This document shows, piece after piece, positions 33,205 through 42,497 of a DNA stretch of 64,000 bases. The notes under the pieces are model-generated. The model worked only from the letters and a program-made list of their open reading frames with translations. It ran no database searches and was not told where the DNA came from. A program made the position numbers and the translations under genes. This DNA comes from Novosphingobium umbonatum (GTDB taxonomy: Bacteria; Pseudomonadota; Alphaproteobacteria; Sphingomonadales; Sphingomonadaceae): positions 62,001 through 126,000 of the forward strand of contig NZ_SACO01000010.1 in assembly GCF_004005905.1 (NCBI RefSeq), in the 5' to 3' direction. Each line of letters starts with the position of its first letter. Position 1 is the first letter of the stretch.

Positions 33205-34080
33205 TCAGGCTTCGGTGTCCATACCCACCGCTTCGGCGGCATGGGCCAGAATCTGTTCCTCGGTGGGGGCGGCGGCCTCCGCCTTGATCTTGGCCGCATT
33301 GGCCAGAGCGCGGCGGCGGGGATGGTCGCTGGCGATGCCGCCGGACAATTCCTTCACCCAAGGGTATTTCTTGGCCACTTCCTCGGTATAGCCAAGGTTG
33401 AACACAGTGGGGCTGCGGCCCGGGCGATCCTTCTTTTCATAGTAGGTGCCCAGAATATGGTCCCACCAGTAATTGGTGATGCCGAAATTGCCGTCCTCAT
33501 CCACATAGTGATGCTCGTTGTGGCGCTGCTTCATGTGCTGCACCCATTTCCACTTCGGCTTGAAGGCCAGATGCTGGATGCAATGCATGAATTCATAATA
33601 GCAGGTGGTCAGGATGCCGGTGGCAAAGGCCATTGCCGCGCCGCCCATGCCGCCGATCAGCCAGCCCACCGGAATGGTCGCCGCCGCCACCGTGGGCACG
33701 GTGGTGTGCAAGGCGCCGAACAGCACTTCAAGATGGTTGGGGTCCTGATGGTGGTCGTAATGGATACGCTTCCAGGTCGAGGCGAGGATCTTGATCTTGT
33801 ACGGCCATTGCCCATGCAGGATATATTGGTGGAGCAGGTGCCACACCAGCGGATAGACAAAGGCCGCCGCCGCAAAGGCGCCCAGCATTTGCAGGGGGCT
33901 TGCGGGATAGAGGAAGGCCACCACCAGACTTGCCGCGGCAATCGCCAGATAGGCGATGATCGTGTAATGCTGGAAATAGGCGCTCACCAACTGGCCCAGC
34001 GTCATGCGGTCCAGATAATGCGAGCGCTTCCAGAACGGCAGGTGGGAATCGTCCGCCAGAGAGGGGTTGTTCTGTGCCAC
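33205..34080 (-). CDS. Sterol desaturase/fatty acid hydroxylase-family membrane protein
   Basis: A protein of 291 residues from GTG 34080, which has an AAGGAAG ribosome site six bases before it; the in-frame ATG at 34125 has none. Di-iron histidine boxes typical of the superfamily can be seen: HLLHQYILHG, HYDHHQDPNH, and later KQRHNEHHYVDEDGNFG with a final WDHILGTYY. Four membrane segments lie before and between the boxes. These enzymes hydroxylate or desaturate lipids at the inner membrane using O2; sphingomonads use relatives to modify sphingolipid, hopanoid or carotenoid. The exact lipid cannot be read. Confidence 0.83.
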   Translation of the reverse strand: MAQNNPSLADDSHLPFWKRSHYLDRMTLGQLVSAYFQHYTIIAYLAIAAASLVVAFLYPASPLQMLGAFAAAAFVYPLVWHLLHQYILHGQWPYKIKILASTWKRIHYDHHQDPNHLEVLFGALHTTVPTVAAATIPVGWLIGGMGGAAMAFATGILTTCYYEFMHCIQHLAFKPKWKWVQHMKQRHNEHHYVDEDGNFGITNYWWDHILGTYYEKKDRPGRSPTVFNLGYTEEVAKKYPWVKELSGGIASDHPRRRALANAAKIKAEAAAPTEEQILAHAAEAVGMDTEA

Positions 34081-34292
34081 TTTCGTCTTCCTTGGGGTAT
34101 TTGGCGCGTATTTAGGATCGGGCATGGCTGCGGGCAATGGGGGCTGCCCTGCGGGGCAAGCACCGGCCTTGCTGCCTGTCGTCCGGATGGCTTGCCTAGA
34201 CCATGGCATTGCGGCGCAAATGGGGCACACCGGCCCCAATCAGGCTCCAATGCGACGGGTGGGGCGATTTGTGCCAATGGACTTGATCGGCG

Positions 34293-35387
34293 CTATTCCT
34301 CGGTGCGGACCAGCACCATTTCGCCCACCAGCGCGAACAGGACAAAAGGCGCCCATGCCGCCACCAGCGGGGGATAGCCACCGAAATTGCCCACTGCGAG
34401 GCTGAGATTGTCTACCACGAAATAGGCAAAGCCTAGCGCCATGCCCACAACGGCGCGGATGAACAAATGCCCCGAACGCGCAAGGCCAAACGCGGCTACC
34501 GACCCCAGCAAGGGCATCAGCAGCGAGGAAAGGGGGCCGGAGAATTTATGCCACCATTTGCCCTCCAGCTCGGCGGTGCGGCGGCCACCGGATTTGAGCG
34601 CGGTGATGGTGCGGCTCAATTGGCCCAGCGTCATGCGGTCGGCATCGGCTTGGGTAATGTCCAGTTGGGCGGGGGTAATATCCTTGGCCACCACCAGAGC
34701 CGGTGATGTGGTCGACTGGGCCTTGGCGACATCAAACCGTTCGGCCTGTTCCAGACGCCAACCCGGCGCAGCAAAAGTGGCGCGCGGGGCGATGGTGCGG
34801 GCGGTGATCATGCCATGGGCATCGCGCTCATACCAGGTCACGCCTTGCAACACGATCGCCTGACCATTGCCGCTCAGTGTGTCGGCGGCCAGAATGTCAT
34901 GATGGTCGGCGACATAGACATTGCTGCGCGGCTCGTCCCCATCGGGCAGGGCGCCGAATTGCACATTCTGCCAAGCCTTCAATTGCGCGGTGGCGCGGGT
35001 GACCACCATTTCGTTAAAGGCAAAGCTGACGCCCGAGACTACCAGCGCGGTGGCCAGCATGGGGGCCAGAATCTGATGCGCGGACAGGCCTGCCGCGCGC
35101 ATGGCGATTACCTCGCTGTTCTGGTTCAGCGGGAAGAAGGTGAAAAGCGTGGCCAGCAGCACCGAATAGGGCAGGAAGCGAGCCACCAATTGCGGCATGC
35201 GCAAGGTGACATAATGCAGGATCTGCGCCTGCCCATTGCCCGGCTGGGCCAGAATGGCGCCGGATTCGGACAATAGGTCGAGCACTTGCAGGATCAGCAC
35301 CAGCATGATCAGCACGCCGAAAATGCGGCTGACAAACAGGCGCGACAGGTAAAGCGTCAGCGTGCGGCTGGGGAAGAGGTCCATCAT
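34293..35387 (-). CDS. lptG: LPS export ABC permease LptG
   Basis: A 364-residue inner-membrane protein with six transmembrane segments: one at residues 14-38, two more before residue 130, and three after 285. A periplasmic beta-jellyroll lies between. The motif PHSVLLATLF-like LPYSVLLATLFTFFPLNQNSE and the cytoplasmic coupling region MRAAGLSAHQI match LptG. It works with LptF and LptB to lift LPS to the periplasmic bridge. It overlaps lptF by four bases (ATGA), giving an lptF-lptG operon. Confidence 0.93.
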   Translation of the reverse strand: MMDLFPSRTLTLYLSRLFVSRIFGVLIMLVLILQVLDLLSESGAILAQPGNGQAQILHYVTLRMPQLVARFLPYSVLLATLFTFFPLNQNSEVIAMRAAGLSAHQILAPMLATALVVSGVSFAFNEMVVTRATAQLKAWQNVQFGALPDGDEPRSNVYVADHHDILAADTLSGNGQAIVLQGVTWYERDAHGMITARTIAPRATFAAPGWRLEQAERFDVAKAQSTTSPALVVAKDITPAQLDITQADADRMTLGQLSRTITALKSGGRRTAELEGKWWHKFSGPLSSLLMPLLGSVAAFGLARSGHLFIRAVVGMALGFAYFVVDNLSLAVGNFGGYPPLVAAWAPFVLFALVGEMVLVRTEE

Positions 35388-36595
35388 GCGCCATGCCCCT
35401 TGGGCGCAGCTCGGCGGTCGAGCAGCTTGGTGATGCGTTTACCCAGATTGCCCGCGAAGCGCTCCAGCGCGCCAATCGGCTGGCCACCGGGCACATAGGC
35501 AATCGTCCAATACATCCAGAAGATCAGCGCGGCAAACAGCGCGAACGGCCCCCATAGCGCGATGGCCGGATCGATCCGGCCCAGCTCGGCCACCGATTGG
35601 CCATATTCATTGACCTTGTGATAGGCCACCACCATCACGATGGAGACGAAGACCCCCAAAGATGAGGTGGAGCGCTTGGGCGGCACCGCCAGCGCGACGG
35701 CCAGCATGGGCAGCAGCAGGATCATCACCACTTCGGCCATGCGGTAATTCAGGCTGGCCAGCACGACATTGCGTTCCTGCGCGCTGGCATCCTTGCTCCA
35801 GCCGATGCTGAGCAATTCGGGCAGCACATATTCGCGTTCTCGCCCGCCGCGTTTGCGGAATTTTTCCAGAGCGGGCAGGTCGATCGGCAGGTCATGCTGG
35901 CTGAAAGACAGGACGCGGGGTGAAAGGCCCTTGGGGCTTTGTACGATCTGGCCATCGGTGAGGCGCAGGATCACCGTATCGGGATTTTCCTGAAGCGCCA
36001 GAAAACGCCCCTTGCGCGCGCTGATCGAGAGCACCTCGCCATTGGCCTCGCTGACGCGGGCGAAAATGCCCACCAGCTCGCGGCCCTCGTCGCGGCTCTT
36101 TTCGATGCGCAGCGACATACGGTCCTTCAGCGTGTTGAACTCGCCCACTTTGATCGAGGCGCCCAGCGCGCCGGTGCGCAGTTCAAATTCCATCTGTTCA
36201 TAATAGTAACGCGACATGGGCTGCACATAGCCCACGATCAGCAGGTTCAGCCCCGCAAGCCCGATCGCCATCATGAAAGGCACGCGCAGCAGGCGGGTAT
36301 AGCTCAGCCCCACCGCGCGCATCACGTCCAACTCGCTGCTGGTGGCCAATTTGCGGAAGGCCAGCAAAATGCCCAGCAATAGGCCGAGCGGAATGGCCAG
36401 ACTGGCATATTCGGGCATCAGATTGAGCAGCATCTTGAACACGACGCTGACCGGCCCGCCTTCGGTCGAGACGAATTCGAACAGACGCAGCATCTTGTCC
36501 AGCACCAGCAACGATGCCGCGATGACAAACACCGCCAGCATCGGCATCAGCACCAGACGGAAGATGTAGCGGTCAACCGCTGTGAAGATTTTCAT
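35384..36595 (-). CDS. lptF: LPS export ABC permease LptF
   Basis: A protein of 403 residues from ATG 36595 (MKIFTAVDRYIFRLVLMP); a longer reading upstream has no family N-terminus. It has the same six-helix plus periplasmic jellyroll layout as LptG, with IPLGLLLGILLAFRKLATSSELDVMRAVGLSYTRLL as the coupling segment. It forms a heterodimer with LptG in the LptB2FG transporter. The two genes lie apart from other lpt genes here, which is common. Confidence 0.92.
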   Translation of the reverse strand: MKIFTAVDRYIFRLVLMPMLAVFVIAASLLVLDKMLRLFEFVSTEGGPVSVVFKMLLNLMPEYASLAIPLGLLLGILLAFRKLATSSELDVMRAVGLSYTRLLRVPFMMAIGLAGLNLLIVGYVQPMSRYYYEQMEFELRTGALGASIKVGEFNTLKDRMSLRIEKSRDEGRELVGIFARVSEANGEVLSISARKGRFLALQENPDTVILRLTDGQIVQSPKGLSPRVLSFSQHDLPIDLPALEKFRKRGGREREYVLPELLSIGWSKDASAQERNVVLASLNYRMAEVVMILLLPMLAVALAVPPKRSTSSLGVFVSIVMVVAYHKVNEYGQSVAELGRIDPAIALWGPFALFAALIFWMYWTIAYVPGGQPIGALERFAGNLGKRITKLLDRRAAPKGHGA

Positions 36596-36753
36596 GTCGA
36601 GGCGGCACCGCTTAGCTAGGGCCGGTGCTGCGGCTTTAGCGCTGGTTGGGCGCTGGGCCACAGGCAACAGCAGGCTGTTTCAGCGCACTAGGCCGCCAGC
36701 CCGCATGGCGCAAGGGGCGGCTTGCGTGGTGATGCTGTGTTAAGGGGAAAAGC

Positions 36754-37161
36754 TCAGGCTTTTTCCAGCGTGCATTGCAGCGGATGCTGGTTCTGACGCG
36801 CGCAATCCATCACCTGATTGACCTTGGTCTCGGCGATTTCATAGGGGAACACGCCGCAAACACCCACGCCGCGTTGATGCACATGCAGCATCACCCGCGT
36901 GGCCTGTTCCAGATCCATGTTGAAAAAGCGCTTGAGCACCATCACGACGAATTCCATCGGCGTGTAATCATCGTTCAGCAGCAGAACTTTGAACTGGCTC
37001 GGCTTTTTCGGTTTGGCCCGCGTGCGGGTGGCCAGGCCGACCTGTCCGCCATGGCCTTCGTCACGGCCGCCATGATCATCATCGCCCGCGCGGATTTGGC
37101 GCAGGACGTTGCGAGGGGGTTGGCCATCAAGGGCAGAAGGAAGGGGGGCAGGATTCGACAT
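36754..37161 (-). CDS. clpS: ClpS adaptor of the Clp protease
   Basis: A protein of 135 residues from ATG 37161. A disordered N-terminal extension of about 55 residues precedes the ClpS core [49 protein letters not shown]. The D-D-Y-T and His motifs form the N-degron-binding pocket. ClpS delivers N-end-rule substrates to ClpAP; clpA, usually adjacent, is not in the window. The N-terminal extension is longer than in enteric ClpS. Confidence 0.93.
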   Translation of the reverse strand: MSNPAPLPSALDGQPPRNVLRQIRAGDDDHGGRDEGHGGQVGLATRTRAKPKKPSQFKVLLLNDDYTPMEFVVMVLKRFFNMDLEQATRVMLHVHQRGVGVCGVFPYEIAETKVNQVMDCARQNQHPLQCTLEKA

Positions 37162-37282
37162 CGCGCTTTTATTACCGCGAATCATGCCATCAGGACAAGC
37201 TTATCCTACCAATTTTGATACTAATGTCCCGCTTTGGTGTCGCATGCAACCCAAACCGGTGTTTTATCGCCCCGAACACAAG

Positions 37283-37317
37283 AAAAGACGGGCGAAATCG
37301 CCTGGATTCCGCCCGTC
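37283..37317 (-). terminator. Terminator after the phasin gene
   Basis: The perfect 8-bp stem GACGGGCG (37287-37294) with CGCCCGTC (37310-37317) lies 50 bases past the phasin stop. On the minus strand it is followed by TTTTCTT. On the plus strand a weaker T-rich tail also follows, so it may work both ways. Confidence 0.7.
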
Positions 37318-37367
37318 TGTTTCTTTTTGTGCCAACCTGCCTTTATGGCCGGATGGCCCGCGCCAGA

Positions 37368-38336
37368 TCAGGCAGCGGTCTTGATCTTTTCCACAGCGAG
37401 GCTGACGCGCGTGGTGATCGGCTTGGCAGCTTCAGTCGACAGCTTGACCAGCGCTTCCGAGCTCTTCGAAGCAGCGGCAACGGCTTCGTCAAAATGCTTC
37501 TTGGCCAGATCGTTCTGCAGCTTCAGGAAGTCGGTGGGCGACTTGGCAGCGGCCAGTTCCTTGACTTCGGCGGTCAGGGTTTCGAAACCGGCGCGGCTGT
37601 CGGCGACGAAAGTCGAGGTCAGTTCCTGCAGGCCGGTGGCGAAGATCTTGCTGGCTTCGACCATGGCTTCGACGTTGCCCTTGGCGAATTCGGAATAGTC
37701 ACCCATCGCAGCCGTGCTCTTTTCATAGGCAGCCTTCGACTTTTCCTGGAAATCGGCGAACATGCTCTGGAAGGGGGCGGCGAAATCGAAGGTCGGGAAG
37801 GTGGACATGCTGAACTCCTCGGTAAAGATGGCAGCCCAACGACGGGCCTTGGGGGTTTCGGTCTGGGCGGCTTCGGGGGGAAGAACCTCGGCTTCGGCGG
37901 CGGGCGCCTCGACCGATGGAGCGGGGGCCGAAGTGATCAGATAATCCTCTGCGGCCGGAGCGGGGGTTGCCGCGGCGGGCGCTTCAACAGACGCCGCAGC
38001 CGGTGTGGCTACTGTTTCGCTGGAACTCGTCTTGACCTCGGTCATCGGCTTTACCTCTTGGGTGGTGGCGGGGATGACGGTTTGGGCGGGCTTGGCGGCG
38101 GGAGCCGGTGCCGGCTCTGCCTTCTTGGCCGCAACAGGTGTCTTTGCTGCCGGCGCGGGGCTGGCCATCGGAGGCTTGACCGCAGGGGCGGCGACCGGCT
38201 TGGGCGCCTCGGCAGGTGCCTTGGCCGCTACCGCAGAGGGCTCAGGCTTGGGCGGGGCCGATTTGGCAAAAGGCTTGGCCGCTGCCTTGTTGGGGGTGGA
38301 CTTCGCGGCAACCTTGGAAACGGGTGGCTTGCTCAT
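37368..38336 (-). CDS. Phasin with long Ala/Pro/Lys-rich N-terminal extension
   Basis: A protein of 322 residues from ATG 38336. Residues 1-165 are a low-complexity Ala/Pro/Lys-rich tract, first basic and then acidic. Residues about 177-322 are a standard phasin_2 domain of amphipathic helices (TFDFAAPFQSMFADFQEKSKAAYEKSTAAM). Phasins coat PHA granules; phaC lies just downstream of this gene's start on the same strand. An internal ATG at 37808 with a perfect GAGGAG site would give the 146-residue domain alone. The basic tract recalls histone-H1-like tails of other granule proteins, but at the other end of the protein. Confidence 0.85.
   Translation of the reverse strand: MSKPPVSKVAAKSTPNKAAAKPFAKSAPPKPEPSAVAAKAPAEAPKPVAAPAVKPPMASPAPAAKTPVAAKKAEPAPAPAAKPAQTVIPATTQEVKPMTEVKTSSSETVATPAAASVEAPAAATPAPAAEDYLITSAPAPSVEAPAAEAEVLPPEAAQTETPKARRWAAIFTEEFSMSTFPTFDFAAPFQSMFADFQEKSKAAYEKSTAAMGDYSEFAKGNVEAMVEASKIFATGLQELTSTFVADSRAGFETLTAEVKELAAAKSPTDFLKLQNDLAKKHFDEAVAAASKSSEALVKLSTEAAKPITTRVSLAVEKIKTAA
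37808..37820 (-). promoter_or_regulatory. Internal ribosome site and second start of the phasin
   Basis: On the minus strand GAGGAG (37820-37815) is followed six bases later by an in-frame ATG (37808-37806). This exactly marks the start of the canonical 146-residue phasin domain. The spacing and match are better than those at the first start of the long form, so two products from one gene are likely. Confidence 0.7.
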
Positions 38337-38646
38337 CACGATGGGTTCCTGCGTAGCAGTTTGGCGCTTTCCCCGGATCCCGTTTTCGAGTCGGTTCTTC
38401 GCGTCTGCGTTATGCTGTCTATGTGGCCGAGAACCCAAGATCGGTCAAGCAATTTGTGCGATGCAGCAAATGAAAATTTTGCGGCGGCAGGCTGTGAAAA
38501 TTCCTCGTATAAACCCCTAAAATCTGCCGAAAATTGCCAGTTTGATCTGAGTCAATTTTCTTGTCCGACAATTTCTTTCCGCATGGGGAAGATGGGTCAT
38601 TTCGCACTTGCACAAAACTGTCATCTTCCCCCTGCGTCACATTGCC
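38337..38646. other. Intergenic region between phaC and the phasin gene
   Basis: A 310-base non-coding region, AT-rich between 38430 and 38580, which should hold the minus-strand phasin promoter. It contains the perfect 10-bp inverted repeat GGGGAAGATG (38585-38594) with CATCTTCCCC (38622-38631), 27 bases apart. This lies 16 bases past the phaC stop and probably helps end that transcript, although no T-run follows. No small gene is convincing. Confidence 0.5.
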
Positions 38647-40587
38647 CTATCGCAGACGCACATAGAGGCCAGGCGCATTGTCCAGCACCTTGTCACCCCG
38701 CCCGCCGGGCACACGCTTGCCCTTGGCTGCCACCTGTTCGGCGGAAATCGACCGCAACCAGTCCAGCCAATGCGGCCACCAGCTACCGGGGGTTTCCTTG
38801 GCCTGCTCGACAAAAGCTTCCAGCGTGTCGGTATCACCCTCGCAGGTCCAATATTGGTATTTCTTGGCCGCGGGCGGGTTCACCACACCGGCGATATGAC
38901 CCGATCCGGCCAGAATGAACTGGTGCGCGGCTTTGGGCAATTGCTTGGTCAGGCGAAACACGCTTTCGGGCGGGGCGATATGGTCCTCGCGGCCAGCCTG
39001 AATATAGCAGGGCGTGACGATCTGTTTCAGGTCAATCGGCGTTCCGCAGGCCGAGAGCCGGTCCGGCACCACCAACAGATTGTCGCGGTAAAGATCGCGC
39101 AAATAGGCGCCATGCCATGTGGCGGGCAGGTTGGTGGTGTCGCCATTCCAGAACAGCAGGTCAAAGGCGGGATAATCGGAACCCATCAGGTAATTGTTGG
39201 TGACATAGTTCCAGATCAGGTCATTGCCCCGCAGCAGGTTGAACGTCGCGGCCAGATAGCGCCCGTCCATCACCCCATTGTTGGCCAGCGCGGCCATGGC
39301 GGCCAATTGCTGGTCATCGATGAAATTCTTGAGCTCGCCCGCCTTTTCAAAATCGACCTGCGCGGTGAAGAAGGTGGCGCTGGCCACCTTATCCGCCTCA
39401 CCCCGCCGCGCCAGAATGGCTAGCGTTGCCGCCAATGTGGTGCCCGCCACGCAATAGCCGATCGTATGCACCGCAGGCACTTTGAGCCTTTCGCGGACCA
39501 CCTCGATCGCCTCCACCTGCGCCGAGATATAATCGTCCCACACCACCTTCGACCAGTCGACCGCCTCGTCCTGCGGGTCGGCCGATTTCCAGCTGACCAT
39601 GAAGACGGTCAGCCCCTGTGCCACCGCCCATTGCACAAAGCTCTTTTTCGGGTTGAGATCCAGAATATAGAAGCGGTTGATCCATGGCGGGAAGATCAGC
39701 AGCGGCACCACATCCACCTTTTCGGTGGTCGGCGAATATTGGATGATCTCGAACAGGGGGGCGCGGTGGATCACCTTGCCCGGCGTGACGGCAATATTCT
39801 CGCCCACGGTGAAAGCGCCGGGGGCGGCATGGCTCAACTGGCCCTGCTTCATATCGGTCAGCAGATGTTCCATCCCCTTGACCAGACTTTCGCCCCGCGT
39901 CTCGATCGCCTTTTCCATCACGAGGGGATTGGTCAGCGGGAAATGGTCAGGGCTGAGCGCCTCGACCATGGTGCGGGTCATGAAGCGCAATTGCTCCTTG
40001 CGGGCAGGATCCAGCCCTTCGACCTTGTCGGCCATGGCGGTAGCCTGTTCGGCAAACAGCAAATAGGTTTGATGCACCAGCGCGAAATAGGGATTGTCGC
40101 GCCATGCCGGATCGGCAAAGCGGCGGTCGCTGCGGGGCAGGGTGATGTCCTTGGCCTTGTCCGGCGCGGCGACGTTCAGCCCCCATTGCGCCAGCACGCT
40201 TTCCCACAAGGCCATGCCGTCAGCGATCAGCTTTTCCTGATTGTCGGGGCGCACCATCGGGATCTGCTTGGTCCATCCCTCGATCATCTCGATCATGGCG
40301 GGGGTCATCGCTGCGCGTTGCTGCATCTCGGTCAGGAACTGGTTGCCAGACAGGGCCTTGTTGGCCTGTTCGAGATTGAAGTCGATCCATAATTGCTGAA
40401 GTCTGGCGGCGGTCTCGCCCCATTGCAGCGCCTCTTCGGCCTCGGCCAGCGGCAAAGGTGTGGCGGCGGGCGAGGCGGGAACCATTTGTTCCAGCACCTG
40501 CTGGCCAATCTGGAAGGGAAGGGTGAGCAGAGTGGTCAAAGGATCGGTGATTGTTTTCTCGCCAATATCTTGCGTCGCTTGCACCAT
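38647..40587 (-). CDS. phaC: Class I poly(3-hydroxyalkanoate) synthase
   Basis: A protein of 646 residues from ATG 40587 (MVQATQDIGEK), preceded by GGGATGGA; longer readings have no family N-terminus. It has the helical N-terminal domain and the alpha/beta-hydrolase-like catalytic domain, with the lipase-box cysteine Cys379 in IGYCVAGT, the Asp region HIAPPESV, and the late His in GSGHIAGVVNPP. It polymerises (R)-3-hydroxyacyl-CoA on the granule surface. It is divergent from an aminotransferase gene; phaA and phaB are not in the window. Confidence 0.95.
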   Translation of the reverse strand: MVQATQDIGEKTITDPLTTLLTLPFQIGQQVLEQMVPASPAATPLPLAEAEEALQWGETAARLQQLWIDFNLEQANKALSGNQFLTEMQQRAAMTPAMIEMIEGWTKQIPMVRPDNQEKLIADGMALWESVLAQWGLNVAAPDKAKDITLPRSDRRFADPAWRDNPYFALVHQTYLLFAEQATAMADKVEGLDPARKEQLRFMTRTMVEALSPDHFPLTNPLVMEKAIETRGESLVKGMEHLLTDMKQGQLSHAAPGAFTVGENIAVTPGKVIHRAPLFEIIQYSPTTEKVDVVPLLIFPPWINRFYILDLNPKKSFVQWAVAQGLTVFMVSWKSADPQDEAVDWSKVVWDDYISAQVEAIEVVRERLKVPAVHTIGYCVAGTTLAATLAILARRGEADKVASATFFTAQVDFEKAGELKNFIDDQQLAAMAALANNGVMDGRYLAATFNLLRGNDLIWNYVTNNYLMGSDYPAFDLLFWNGDTTNLPATWHGAYLRDLYRDNLLVVPDRLSACGTPIDLKQIVTPCYIQAGREDHIAPPESVFRLTKQLPKAAHQFILAGSGHIAGVVNPPAAKKYQYWTCEGDTDTLEAFVEQAKETPGSWWPHWLDWLRSISAEQVAAKGKRVPGGRGDKVLDNAPGLYVRLR

Positions 40588-40892
40588 GTATCGTCCATCC
40601 CGTCTGGTTTTATGCGCAGCTCTAGTCCGGAACGCCGAAATCCTGCGTCCGTCGGTCATGATTGCCGTTTGTGTAGAATGCTTTGCCAAGGGGCTGCCAG
40701 CAAGCAACTTTTGCAATCATTGTCCCCGCTCCGGCGCAAATTTTTTTGCCCCTTGGTCTCGCGTTTCGGGGGAAAAAGGCGCATGGGGCAAAGCCTTGCC
40801 CATATTGGGGCGGTTTGGCCGGATTCGGCCCCGTTTCCATGGGCAATTCACCCGTTTTTTCACCTTCAGGGAGCCTGTTGAGGTCTGATACG
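40588..40892. other. Divergent intergenic region, phaC/aminotransferase
   Basis: A 305-base region holding promoters for phaC (left) and the aminotransferase (right). A near match to the EcfG promoter, GGAAC-N17-GTC, lies at 40626-40650 pointing right, with one mismatch in the -10 element. A T-rich GCGCAAATTTTTTTGCC tract lies near 40735-40751. No gene is convincing. Confidence 0.4.
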
Positions 40893-42095
40893 ATGTCCGA
40901 AGAATTTTACCGCATGAAGCGCCTGCCGCCCTATGTCATCGCTGAAGTCAATGCGATGCGAGCCGCGGCGCGAGCGGCCGGACGCGATATTATCGACCTT
41001 GGCATGGGCAATCCCGATCTGCCGCCGCCCGCCCATGTGATCGAAAAGCTGTGCGAAGTGGCGATGAAGCCCGACGCGCATGGCTATTCCGCATCCAAGG
41101 GCATCCCCGGCATCCGCAAGGCACAGGCCAATTATTATGGCCGCCGCTTTAACGTGGAACTGGACCCCGAGACCGAAGTGGTGATGACCATGGGGTCCAA
41201 GGAAGGTCTGGCCAGTCTGGCGACCGCGATCACCGCGCCTGGCGATGTGGTGCTGGCGCCCAACCCTTCCTATCCGATCCACACTTTCGGCTTTATCATT
41301 GCCGGCGCCACCATCCGCTCGGTGCCCACCACGCCGGATGAGCGTTATTGGGAGTCGCTGGACCGTGCGATGAAATATTCGGTGCCGCGTCCCTCGGTGC
41401 TGATCGTCAATTATCCGTCGAACCCCACCGCCGAAACGGTCGATCTGGCCTTTTACGAGCGACTGGTGGCTTGGGCGAAGGAGAACAAGGTGTGGATCCT
41501 GTCCGACCTTGCCTATTCCGAGCTGTATTTCGACGGCAACCCGACGCGCTCCATTCTGGAAGTGCCCGGTGCCAAGGATGTGGCGGTGGAATTCACCTCC
41601 ATGTCCAAGACTTTCAGCATGGCTGGCTGGCGCGTGGGCTTCGCGGTGGGTAACCGTCAACTGATCGCGGCGCTGACCCGCGTGAAGTCCTATCTGGACT
41701 ATGGCGCTTTCACCCCGATTCAGGCTGCAGCCTGTGCGGCGCTCAACGGCCCGCAGGACATTGTGGAGATGAACCGCAACCTTTATCAAAAGCGCCGTGA
41801 TGTGATGGTCGAGGCCTTTGGCCGCGCCGGTTGGGAAATCCCCAGCCCCAAGGCGTCGATGTTCGCATGGGCGCCTTTGCCGCCCGCGCTGGCGCATATG
41901 GGCAGTCTGGAATTTTCCAAGCAATTGCTGACCCAGGCCGAAGTGGCTGTCGCGCCGGGCGTTGGCTATGGCGAGGATGGCGAAGGTTTCGTCCGCATCG
42001 CCATGGTCGAGAACGAACAGCGCCTGCGTCAGGCTGCGCGCAACATCAAGCGTTACCTGACCAGCATGGGGGTGAACACGCCCGCCGCCAAATGA
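40893..42095 (+). CDS. Class I/II PLP-dependent aminotransferase (AlaC/DAP-aminotransferase-like)
   Basis: A protein of 400 residues from ATG 40893 (MSEEFYRMKRLPPYVIAEVNAMR). Fold type I landmarks: DLGMGNPDLPPP, GYSASKGIPGIRKA, NYPSNPTAETVD, the Schiff-base Lys239 in SMSKTFSMAGWRVGF and a final Arg region GEGFVRIAMV. The N-terminus and PSNPT motif fit the AlaC/LL-diaminopimelate aminotransferase-like branch that makes alanine or transaminates glutamate-derived amino groups. A homoserine dehydrogenase often found downstream is not here. Confidence 0.88.
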   Translation: MSEEFYRMKRLPPYVIAEVNAMRAAARAAGRDIIDLGMGNPDLPPPAHVIEKLCEVAMKPDAHGYSASKGIPGIRKAQANYYGRRFNVELDPETEVVMTMGSKEGLASLATAITAPGDVVLAPNPSYPIHTFGFIIAGATIRSVPTTPDERYWESLDRAMKYSVPRPSVLIVNYPSNPTAETVDLAFYERLVAWAKENKVWILSDLAYSELYFDGNPTRSILEVPGAKDVAVEFTSMSKTFSMAGWRVGFAVGNRQLIAALTRVKSYLDYGAFTPIQAAACAALNGPQDIVEMNRNLYQKRRDVMVEAFGRAGWEIPSPKASMFAWAPLPPALAHMGSLEFSKQLLTQAEVAVAPGVGYGEDGEGFVRIAMVENEQRLRQAARNIKRYLTSMGVNTPAAK

Positions 42096-42122
42096 TGGCA
42101 TAGCCGTGGTGAATTTGGTCAA

Positions 42123-42159
42123 GCCGTCCGGTTCCTGATGAGGGAGTCGGGCGGCTTTT
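42123..42159 (+). terminator. Terminator after the aminotransferase gene
   Basis: The stem GCCGTCCG (42123-42130) with CGGGCGGC (42148-42155), one G-T pair and a 17-base loop, is followed by TTTT. It lies 28 bases past the stop. Confidence 0.75.
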
Positions 42160-42244
42160 CCTTTGGGTAGCGTGTTTTTGCGGGGGCGGGCGCGGAGCCA
42201 TTGTCCGCTGAGTGGTTAAAGATGGCCGGGTGACCGGCGATGTC

Positions 42245-42441
42245 ATTTGTCCAATTTGGTTAAATTGATCGTGCTATTCCGAAATATTGCCAATATGGCT
42301 TTTGTGGCAAGAAATTATAGCCCATTAGGATTGTGTTGAGAAATAGCTCTTGCCGCTTTCCGAGTCTGCGCATAAACGGGACAGGCCTTTCAGGCATCCT
42401 CTCCCAAACTTCCAAGGCCCGGCACTTGCCGGGCTTTTTTT
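42245..42441 (+). ncRNA. Candidate small RNA ending in a strong orphan terminator
   Basis: After the aminotransferase terminator comes about 260 bases with no credible gene, ending in a perfect terminator: GCCCGGC (42417-42423), loop ACTT, GCCGGGC (42428-42434), then seven T. A second terminator with no gene before it suggests an independent plus-strand transcript. Its 3' part has CATCCTCTCCC near 42395-42406, a pyrimidine-rich anti-Shine-Dalgarno-like stretch. The promoter is not clear, so the 5' end given is a guess. It could instead be a leftover terminator. Confidence 0.4.
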
Positions 42442-42497
42442 GCCCATTTGGCGCGGCAGGCGAAATGGCGGGATATGGGAAGGCCATATTGGCTAAT

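Noticed and set aside
37215..38918. Plus-strand open frame of Gly/Arg-rich text opposite the phasin gene
   Set aside because: It mirrors the low-complexity Ala/Pro/Lys tract of the phasin and has no independent support.
40626..40650. GGAAC-N17-GTC in the phaC/aminotransferase region as an EcfG promoter
   Set aside because: The -10 element has one mismatch to GTT and no stress link is known for the aminotransferase; kept only as a note.
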